Below are positions 45,341 through 52,642 of a stretch of DNA of 64,000 nt, piece by piece. The notes beneath the pieces were generated by a model. That model was not told where the DNA came from. It saw only the letters and a program-made list of their open reading frames with translations, and did no database searches. The stretch is from Dokdonella_A sp963775445 (GTDB taxonomy: Bacteria; Pseudomonadota; Gammaproteobacteria; Xanthomonadales; Rhodanobacteraceae). A program made the translations under genes and the position numbers. Position 1 is the stretch's first letter. The number at the start of each line of letters is the position of its first letter. The stretch spans positions 806,001 through 870,000 of the forward strand of contig CAVZIT010000006.1 of NCBI GenBank assembly GCA_963775445.1, read 5' to 3'.

Positions 45341-46269
45341 TTTGCTAGGCCCTGACTCAAATCCACATTGACATCGATTGGGTTGCCGTTGCGCATGACG
45401 CTTACGCGCGCACTGCCGGCATTCTTGAGACTCTCCACGACCTCGCGCCCTCGCGCCACCGAATCGATCGGCACGCCATTGATCGCAGTAATCACGTCGG
45501 CGGGCTCGAGGCCGGCCTGGCGCAATATTGCGGCATCGGCAACCAGCCGCACACCGGACAGTTTGCCATTGTCGAGCACGGGCATTAGCTTGACCCGGTC
45601 TATCAGTGCATCGGGCCTCACGCGCAACTTGTTCATGGCCTGCTGCCAGTTCGGTGCAGGCGCGATCGTGCCGGGTGCGCGCGATGCAGTCTGCGATGCG
45701 TTGATGACCGACTGGATCGACGTGCCGGAGTTGCTGCTCGTCGACGTGCCGGCGACCGGGCGCACGATATTACCCGGTGCCAACTCGTCATCTCGCGGCA
45801 GGTTCAGGACTTCCTCGGCGCCGTCATGCAACAGCGTGACGTGATCGGGATAGACCTCGCTCAATTTGACGCCGGTGCCAATTTCGTCGCCCGCCTGGAA
45901 TGCCTGCTCGCGCCCCTGACCGGTGTCGATGACGGCGATGCCGCTGTGCGGATCTCGGTTGGCAAGTGTTCCGCGCAGTACCAGCGCAAGCGTCGTGGCC
46001 GGCGCATTGGGACCAGCGACGCGAGCATAGGGCGTGTTACCGAACAGATGCCATTTGGCGATCGAGACGGCCGCGCGCACCGATTGGGCATTGCCCGCGA
46101 CTCTGGGCGCTGCCGAATCCAGGGCAGCGTCATCGCGCGGAATCAGCGCCCAGACCAGGCGCACCATGAGCCACAGGGCCAACGCACCCAGTACGAAACA
46201 ACTGGCCAGAGCCGTCAGCTCCAGCGTGCGACCACGGTCGATGGCCGGCATTTGCCCCAGCGTGCGCAA
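45337..46269 (-). CDS. gspC: Type II secretion protein GspC
   Basis: The 310-residue product has one N-terminal membrane helix (L-T-A-L-A-S-C-F-V-L-G-A-L-A-L-W-L), a periplasmic HR domain (S-I-A-K-W-H-L-F-G ... L-V-L-R-G-T-L-A) and a C-terminal PDZ domain (R-Q-A-G-L-E-P-A-D-V-I-T-A-I-N-G). It links the inner-membrane platform to the secretin. The start is TTG 46269, chosen because GGAGGAA lies 8 bases upstream; ATG 46251 has only a weak site. It is the first gene of the gspCDEF cluster. Confidence 0.9.
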   Translation of the reverse strand: MRTLGQMPAIDRGRTLELTALASCFVLGALALWLMVRLVWALIPRDDAALDSAAPRVAGNAQSVRAAVSIAKWHLFGNTPYARVAGPNAPATTLALVLRGTLANRDPHSGIAVIDTGQGREQAFQAGDEIGTGVKLSEVYPDHVTLLHDGAEEVLNLPRDDELAPGNIVRPVAGTSTSSNSGTSIQSVINASQTASRAPGTIAPAPNWQQAMNKLRVRPDALIDRVKLMPVLDNGKLSGVRLVADAAILRQAGLEPADVITAINGVPIDSVARGREVVESLKNAGSARVSVMRNGNPIDVNVDLSQGLAK

Positions 46270-46376
46270 GCTTTATTCCTCCGCAAGCAACAAGCCTAGC
46301 AAAGTCGGGCGCATCGGATGTGGAGTTCAGGCCGGGAACGCCGCTTGCGCAAGGCCCCGCGCAATGAGCGTAGCCC

Positions 46377-48131
46377 TCAGTCGGACCCGAGCAGGCGCGC
46401 AATTCGGCGCAGCAATCCGGGCTTTGCGGGTGCTTGCGTCGGGACGGCGGGTGTGGATGCCGGCGCTCGTGGGGGCGAGGCGGCGCGCGGCTTGCGCTTA
46501 CGTTGCGATTGGGACCCGTCTTGGCCATTGCGCGCCGACGCCGGCCTGTGCGGCGGCGCAATGGCCCCTTCGACGGGCTTGACCGCTGGCGCGGTTTCCG
46601 GGTTCCCATTGGCTTCGCCCTGGCCGTGCCGCTTGCGACCTCGGCCGCCGCGGCGACGGCGTTTGCGCGGCGCCTCGGTGCCGCTGGCGGGCGTCTCTGA
46701 AATCGCCGGCGTGTGAGCGCCAGCCGCCGTGCCGGCATCTGACGCCATGTGGACCCGTGGCGCCCCTTCGGGCTGCCTTGAGGACTGGCCACGTTTGGAC
46801 GCGGGTCCGCGCGCGGCGTCGCGGCCGCCCTTGGTGGGCCTGGCTCGCGAACGGGTGGGTCCGCCTTTCGCCGGTGGTCCGGCGGTGTTGCGCGCGGCGT
46901 CATCGTCATCTTCCAGGTCGGCGGCGTGCCCGGTACTGGTGCGCGCACGGCGCGGCGGCGCAACCAGCAGCTGCGGCTCGACTTGTTCGACCGGAATCTT
47001 CTGTTCGATATAGGCCTCGATATCGGGCAGTCCCATCGCGTACATGTCGCAGGCAAAGCTGATCGCATCACCCTCGGCACCGAGCCGCGCGGTGCGCCCG
47101 ATGCGGTGCACGTAGTCTTCGGCGTCCTGTGGCAAATCGTAGTTGAACACGTGGCTGACCGCCGGAATGTGCAGGCCGCGCGCGGCGACATCGGTCGCAA
47201 CCAGAATCTCGATCTCGCCGCGCTCGAATCGTCCGAGCAGTTTCTCGCGCTTGTTCTGCGGTACGTCGCCGGACAGGGCCGCGACGCGAAAGCCGTGCCG
47301 GTCCAGTCCGCGCGTGACTTTTTCCGCCGCGATGCGGGTATTGACGAACACCATGCTGCGCTGCGCGTCGGAGCGCGACAGCAGGTTGATCAGGAGCGGC
47401 AGTTTCTCCTCGCGCGCCGGGAAATAGACGCTCTGGCGTACGCGCGCCGCGGTGACGGTTTCGGTTTCGGCCGTGACCTTGGCCGGGCTGTTCATGTGCT
47501 CGTAGGCAAGCTCGAGCACGCGATACGAAAGCGTGGCGGAGAACAGCATGCCCTGGCGGTGTTCGCGCGGCGGCATGCGTCGCAGCAAGAAGCGCACATC
47601 CTTGATGAAACCGAGATCGAACATGCGGTCGGCTTCGTCGATCACCACCACGTCGACCGCACGAAACGAAACGGCGTGCTGCTTGAGATAATCGATGATG
47701 CGGCCCGGCGTCGCGATGACGATGTCGACGCCCGCACGCAGCATGTCGCGCTGCTTGTCGTAATCGACGCCGCCATAGATCAGTGCCGATGAAAGACCGG
47801 TGTCGCGGCCGATGCTGCGAAAATCCTTTTCGATCTGGATCGCCAGCTCGCGTGTCGGAGCCAGGATTACCGCACGCGGATCGGCATCCTTGCGCTCGGG
47901 CAACGCGCTCTGTGTGAGCAAACGATTGATGACCGCGACCAGGAACGCGGCGGTCTTGCCGGTGCCGGTCTGCGCCTGGCCCGCCACGTCGCGACCTGCC
48001 AGGGCTTCGGGGAGCGCCAAGGCCTGGATCGGCGTGCAACGGACATAACCGGTCTGATGGAGGCCGGACAGCAGGCGCGGGTGCAAGTCGAAGCTTTCGA
48101 AAACGACATCGGTAAGTGGTTGGTGTGACAT
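46377..48131 (-). CDS. rhlB: DEAD-box ATP-dependent RNA helicase RhlB
   Basis: The 584-residue product shows all DEAD-box motifs: A-Q-T-G-T-G-K-T (I), P-T-R-E-L-A (Ia), D-E-A-D (II), S-A-T (III) and H-R-I-G-R-T-A-R (VI). After residue ~395 a ~190-residue basic, Pro/Arg/Lys-rich low-complexity tail follows, longer than in E. coli RhlB but usual in Xanthomonadales; it probably binds RNA or degradosome partners. It is divergent from trxA-rho, the same arrangement as in E. coli, which supports RhlB. Confidence 0.92.
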   Translation of the reverse strand: MSHQPLTDVVFESFDLHPRLLSGLHQTGYVRCTPIQALALPEALAGRDVAGQAQTGTGKTAAFLVAVINRLLTQSALPERKDADPRAVILAPTRELAIQIEKDFRSIGRDTGLSSALIYGGVDYDKQRDMLRAGVDIVIATPGRIIDYLKQHAVSFRAVDVVVIDEADRMFDLGFIKDVRFLLRRMPPREHRQGMLFSATLSYRVLELAYEHMNSPAKVTAETETVTAARVRQSVYFPAREEKLPLLINLLSRSDAQRSMVFVNTRIAAEKVTRGLDRHGFRVAALSGDVPQNKREKLLGRFERGEIEILVATDVAARGLHIPAVSHVFNYDLPQDAEDYVHRIGRTARLGAEGDAISFACDMYAMGLPDIEAYIEQKIPVEQVEPQLLVAPPRRARTSTGHAADLEDDDDAARNTAGPPAKGGPTRSRARPTKGGRDAARGPASKRGQSSRQPEGAPRVHMASDAGTAAGAHTPAISETPASGTEAPRKRRRRGGRGRKRHGQGEANGNPETAPAVKPVEGAIAPPHRPASARNGQDGSQSQRKRKPRAASPPRAPASTPAVPTQAPAKPGLLRRIARLLGSD

Positions 48132-48340
48132 TGACCCTCGGTCATTCGGGCGCGGCGGTGCCGGCGCTCTTGTAATGGGTGGATTGCGCCCTCAGCTTGC
48201 GTCGAACACCTGATTGGGCTGAAATGCGGACTTGCGCCGCTGCGTGCCGATCATGCCGGCGTGACCGCGATCGCGGCAGTGTAGCCCAACCCACCTCACG
48301 GCGCGCGTCAACGCGCCGCGGCAACCCCGGAGAGAATCCT

Positions 48341-48694
48341 GTGAATGAGCATATTGACCACGTAAGCGACGATCAGTTCGACGAGCAGGTTCTGCGCTCG
48401 AGCGAACCGGTACTGGTCGATTTCTGGGCGGAATGGTGTGGGCCGTGCAAGATGATCGCGCCGATGCTCGATGAACTCGCGACCACCTATCAGGGGCGAA
48501 TGAAAATCGCGAAGGTCAACATCGACCACAACCAGAAGACGCCGCGGAACTACAACGTGCGCGGAGTTCCAACACTCATGATCTTCAAGGACGGCAAGGT
48601 CGAGGCGACCCAGATTGGCGCGGTCAGCAAGACCCAGTTGACACAGATGATCGACAAGACGCTTCAGGCAAGCGTCCAATCAACCGGGACTTGA
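48341..48694 (+). CDS. trxA: Thioredoxin 1
   Basis: The 117-residue product starts at GTG 48341 with GGAG about 8 bases upstream. It has the active site W-C-G-P-C (Cys33, Cys36), V-D-F-W-A-E-W and the cis-Pro in R-G-V-P-T-L-M-I-F. It reduces cytoplasmic protein disulfides. It lies just upstream of rho in the conserved trxA-rho order. Confidence 0.96.
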   Translation: MNEHIDHVSDDQFDEQVLRSSEPVLVDFWAEWCGPCKMIAPMLDELATTYQGRMKIAKVNIDHNQKTPRNYNVRGVPTLMIFKDGKVEATQIGAVSKTQLTQMIDKTLQASVQSTGT

Positions 48695-48891
48695 CCGACG
48701 CCTTTCCGAGTTTTCTGCCATTCCACTTCTGTCGTCTACCCGTCTTGCCGTTCCCGATTTCCGGCCCGCCGACTGTACAGCCGTCACCGACGATGCTAAC
48801 GTAACGTCAGCTGCACGGAGCGCTTCGCGCTCCCGTCCCCGACAGCAACCATCCCTCCTGTATCTCCAACGGCGCCCAACGAGGTCCGTCC

Positions 48892-50502
48892 GTGTCCGAA
48901 AATGAATTGAAGGAAAGCGGCGAAACCGTCGCCGCCGAAGGTCGCGCCGAGCCGCGCCAGAAACCTGCGCGGGACGAACGCGGCCCCGACCAAGCGCAGG
49001 CAACTCAAAGTGCGGGTGATAACACCACGCATGCGCCGGCAGAGCCGGAGCACACCACGGCTTCGTCGCCTGAAGGCTCATCGCAGCAAACACAGCAGCC
49101 GCAGGGCGGCAAACGTTCGCCACGCGATCGTCCGCGCGGCAGGCGCGATCGCCGCAACAATCGCCATAACCCGCAAGGCCACCCCAATGTCGACGAGGAC
49201 TATGACGAGTCAAAGAATGGCGGTGGCGATGGCCCGCTGATCGATCTCAACGAACTCAAGCGCAAGAACGCCGCGGACCTGCTTTCCGTGGCCGAAGGCC
49301 TTGGCGTGCTGGAAGGTGCCGCCCGCGCGCGCAAGCAGGATATCGTGTTCCTGATACTCAAGGCGCATGCGCGAGCCGGTGGCGGCATCTACGGCGAAGG
49401 CGTGCTTGAAATCCTCCAGGACGGCTTCGGCTTCCTGCGAGGTCCCGACGAGTCGTACCTCGCCGGTCCCGACGATGTCTATGTCAGCCCGAGCCAGATT
49501 CGTCGTTTCAACCTGCGCACCGGCGATTACATCACCGGACGCATTCGCCCGCCCAAGGAAGGCGAGCGCTACTTCGCGCTGCTCAAGGTCGACCACATCA
49601 ACGGCGAGCCGCCCGAAGCATCCAAGAACAAGGTCCTGTTCGAGAACCTCACGCCGCTGTTTCCACGCAAGGCATTTCACCTCGAACGCGGCAACGGCTC
49701 GTCCGAAGACATCACCGGCCGCATCCTCGATCTGATGTCGCCGGTCGGCAAGGGCCAACGTGGCTTGATCGTGTCGCCGCCCAAGGCCGGCAAGACGATG
49801 ATGCTGCAGAATGTTGCGCAGGCGATCGTGCACAACCACCCCGACGCGCACCTGATTATCCTGTTGATCGACGAGCGCCCCGAGGAAGTCACCGAGATGC
49901 AGCGCAGCGTGCGCGCCGAAGTCGTCTCGTCGACGTTCGACGAGCCCGCCGTGCGTCATGTGCAGGTCGCGGAAATGGTGATCGAGCGCGCCAAGCGCCT
50001 GGTCGAGCACAAGAAGGACGTCGTGATTCTGCTCGATTCGATCACGCGCCTCGCGCGGGCCTACAACACCGTGGTGCCGAGTTCCGGCAAGGTGCTGACC
50101 GGCGGTGTGGACGCCAACGCGTTGCAGCGGCCCAAGCGCTTCTTCGGCGCCGCGCGCAATGTCGAGGAAGGCGGTTCGCTGACCATCCTCGCCACCGCGC
50201 TCATCGACACCGGCTCGAAGATGGACGAGGTGATCTACGAGGAATTCAAGGGCACCGGCAACATGGAAGTGCACCTTGATCGCCGCATCGGCGAGAAGCG
50301 CGTTTATCCGGCCATCAACATCAACCGTTCCGGCACGCGCCGCGAGGAGCTGTTGATCGAACCGGATTTCCTGCAGAAAATCTGGATCCTGCGCAAGCTG
50401 CTCCATCCGATGGACGAACTCGCGGCGATGGAGTTCATGCTCGACAAGATGAAGAACACCAAGACCAACGATGAGTTCTTCGCGTCGATGAAACGCGGCT
50501 GA
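48892..50502 (+). CDS. rho: Transcription termination factor Rho
   Basis: The 536-residue product (GTG 48892, GAGGT upstream) has a ~115-residue hydrophilic Gln/Arg/Asp-rich extension before the region matching E. coli Rho from its first residue (N-E-L-K-R-K-N-A-A-D-L-L). RNA-binding motif F-G-F-L-R, Walker A P-P-K-A-G-K-T and D-E-R-P-E-E-V follow. Such extensions occur in many Rho proteins and may add RNA binding. Its stop is directly back to back with the stop of the convergent patatin gene, so no intrinsic terminator exists here. Confidence 0.96.
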   Translation: MSENELKESGETVAAEGRAEPRQKPARDERGPDQAQATQSAGDNTTHAPAEPEHTTASSPEGSSQQTQQPQGGKRSPRDRPRGRRDRRNNRHNPQGHPNVDEDYDESKNGGGDGPLIDLNELKRKNAADLLSVAEGLGVLEGAARARKQDIVFLILKAHARAGGGIYGEGVLEILQDGFGFLRGPDESYLAGPDDVYVSPSQIRRFNLRTGDYITGRIRPPKEGERYFALLKVDHINGEPPEASKNKVLFENLTPLFPRKAFHLERGNGSSEDITGRILDLMSPVGKGQRGLIVSPPKAGKTMMLQNVAQAIVHNHPDAHLIILLIDERPEEVTEMQRSVRAEVVSSTFDEPAVRHVQVAEMVIERAKRLVEHKKDVVILLDSITRLARAYNTVVPSSGKVLTGGVDANALQRPKRFFGAARNVEEGGSLTILATALIDTGSKMDEVIYEEFKGTGNMEVHLDRRIGEKRVYPAININRSGTRREELLIEPDFLQKIWILRKLLHPMDELAAMEFMLDKMKNTKTNDEFFASMKRG

Positions 50503-51522
50503 TCAGGCCGGGGTTTGCGCCTGTGGTCGTGACGGCGGCGCACGCCAGCGCTCCAGGGCTTCGCGTGTTCGCTGGCGGCCGATTTCGATTACCTCTGCGG
50601 CGCGGTGGAAGTCGTAGATCGCGCAGACGCTGCGCGGGACCGTGATCAGAAGATCCGGAGGCTGCGCAGCCAGCTTCAGGCGCGTAATGGTTTCCTGCAC
50701 GATATCGAGCGAGCGTTCGAGTAGATCGAATAACCGCGCCTCGCGCGCCGCCGGCGCCTTGTCGCGCTCGCCGCGAAACGACTCGACGAATTCGGCGACG
50801 CGACGCCAATGGCCGGACCGGGGAACCTTCTCCTCTCCTGTGCCCGCTAGTTCAGGCGAGCCCTGCCCGGCGATGCCGCGATCGTCATCCGTGGTGCCAC
50901 CCAGCAGTTCTGCCGGCGCGTTCACGTCAACCGCAATCGTGCAATCGGTCAGGTCGCGCAGCGTGGCCGACACCGGCAGCGGGTTGAGCAAGCCACCATC
51001 GATGAATGTGCGTCCAAGATAGTGATGTGGGCGGAACACCGTCGGAATCGCAATCGATGCGCGGATCGCATCAAACAGCGGACCAATCGAGAACCACACT
51101 TCGCGCTGGGCATCCAGATCAACCGCGACTGCCGTGTAGGCGATCGGCAGATCGTCGATATCGATCTCGCCGATCAATTCCTTGAGCGCGTCGATGATGC
51201 GATCGCCCTTGATGAAACCGCCGCCCGACAACGTCCAGTCGAGCAGACGCAAGACGTCGAATCGCTGCAGCGTACGCACCCAGTCGCGGTATTCGTCGAG
51301 CTTGCCGGCCGCGTACACGCCGCCGATCAATGCACCCATCGAGGAACCGGCAATCGAGCGGATGTCAAAGCCCTGCGCAAGCAACTCCTCGATTGCGCCG
51401 ATATGCGCATAGCCCCGCGCACCGCCCGCTCCGAGCACGAGCGAAATGGCCGTTCCGGCCCTGGAACCCGGCGCGGCAAGCACCTGGGCATCGCTTGGCA
51501 CCAGCGGATTCCTGTCAGGCAT
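50503..51522 (-). CDS. Patatin-like phospholipase
   Basis: The 339-residue product from ATG 51522 has G-A-G-G-A-R-G-Y-A-H-I-G (oxyanion loop), nucleophile elbow G-S-S-M-G-A-L and D-G-G-L-L-N-P-L-P for the catalytic Asp. It is of the RssA/YchK type, likely a cytoplasmic or membrane-peripheral lipid hydrolase. It overlaps the end of the WYL gene by 8 bases and its stop abuts rho's stop. Confidence 0.9.
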   Translation of the reverse strand: MPDRNPLVPSDAQVLAAPGSRAGTAISLVLGAGGARGYAHIGAIEELLAQGFDIRSIAGSSMGALIGGVYAAGKLDEYRDWVRTLQRFDVLRLLDWTLSGGGFIKGDRIIDALKELIGEIDIDDLPIAYTAVAVDLDAQREVWFSIGPLFDAIRASIAIPTVFRPHHYLGRTFIDGGLLNPLPVSATLRDLTDCTIAVDVNAPAELLGGTTDDDRGIAGQGSPELAGTGEEKVPRSGHWRRVAEFVESFRGERDKAPAAREARLFDLLERSLDIVQETITRLKLAAQPPDLLITVPRSVCAIYDFHRAAEVIEIGRQRTREALERWRAPPSRPQAQTPA

Positions 51523-52492
51523 TTTTCTGGTAGGCGCCGAGTGCAAGGCCGAGCAGGATCTTCATCTCCTCGCGCAGCGACACGGGCGCAATGACTTCGG
51601 CATCGGGCCCATATTTCAACAGATCCATCAACAACTCGCGCGAATTGGAGTAGGGCAGCTTGAGCTCATACGACCCATCGGACAGCCATTCGCCCTTTTG
51701 TGCGGGGTGCCAGTGCTCGTCGGCGACCCAGCGCGCCGCATGCGGCGAAAAGCGAATCGTGGCCCACGCCTTGGGCGGCCCGGAAAAAATCCCGTAGCTC
51801 GAAGCCAGCTGCTGGTCGAGTTCTTCGACCCCGCGATCAAGCGCCGGCTCGGTCAGCGCATGCGGCCGGCGGATGCGATCGAGAGCGAAGCTGCGCAGGC
51901 CATCGCGGCTATGGTCCCAGGCGTCCAGATACCAGTTGTCGCGGTAATGGGCGAGGCGTTGTGGCGACACGGTGCGTGCGGTCTCGGCATCGGTCGAGCG
52001 CGCGCGATACTCGAACCTCAGACGCTTGCGATTGAGCAGCGCACCGGCGACCGTGCGGAAAGCCGCCTGATCGAGCTTGCGTGCAGCGCTAGCAATGACG
52101 CGTATGCGATCGATCGGCAATGTGCGTCCGCTTGCATGATCCGACAGCAGGCCCTCGATGCGTGCGCGAAACGGCGCCAGCGCATCGGCCAGCACGCCGG
52201 GTCCGGAACGGTCGAGCAATTCATTGAGAACGAGCAGTGCGGCCAGCTCTTCACTGTTGAGCCACAAGCCCGGCAATTCGAAGCGCTGGCCTTCATCGGC
52301 CGCGTAATGGATCGCACCATGTTCGCCGTCACTGTCGATCGGTGCGCCGAGGGCGTCTCTCAGAAACGCGATGTCGCGGTATACCGTCGCGCGCGAACAG
52401 CCGAGTTCCTCCTCGATGCGCGCGCGCGGCACCGGATAGCGCGCGCCTTTGAGCATGCGGTGCAGGGTCAGGACGCGTTCGTAACGATCCAT
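51515..52492 (-). CDS. WYL-domain transcriptional regulator
   Basis: The 325-residue product opens with a winged helix-turn-helix (R-Y-P-V-P-R-A-R-I-E-E-E-L-G-C-S-R-A-T-V-Y-R-D-I). Its WYL domain has D-N-W-Y-L-D-A-W-D-H-S-R-D-G-L-R-S-F-A-L-D-R-I and a C-terminal WCX extension. Such proteins are sensors binding nucleic acids or small ligands. It is divergent from the molybdoenzyme operon with 150 bases between starts, so it is a good candidate regulator of that operon. Confidence 0.9.
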   Translation of the reverse strand: MDRYERVLTLHRMLKGARYPVPRARIEEELGCSRATVYRDIAFLRDALGAPIDSDGEHGAIHYAADEGQRFELPGLWLNSEELAALLVLNELLDRSGPGVLADALAPFRARIEGLLSDHASGRTLPIDRIRVIASAARKLDQAAFRTVAGALLNRKRLRFEYRARSTDAETARTVSPQRLAHYRDNWYLDAWDHSRDGLRSFALDRIRRPHALTEPALDRGVEELDQQLASSYGIFSGPPKAWATIRFSPHAARWVADEHWHPAQKGEWLSDGSYELKLPYSNSRELLMDLLKYGPDAEVIAPVSLREEMKILLGLALGAYQKNA

Positions 52493-52642
52493 GGCGACGC
52501 AAGTCGGCGAAATGAAGCGCAGCATGCCGCGCCGGTTACCCCGCGACAAGCGTGGCGTCCGCGAACGCCTGATTCCCGGATCGATCCGGTACCATGGCGC
52601 GGTAACGGGATGTGAACGTGACCCGTCATATTTCAGGGCGCA

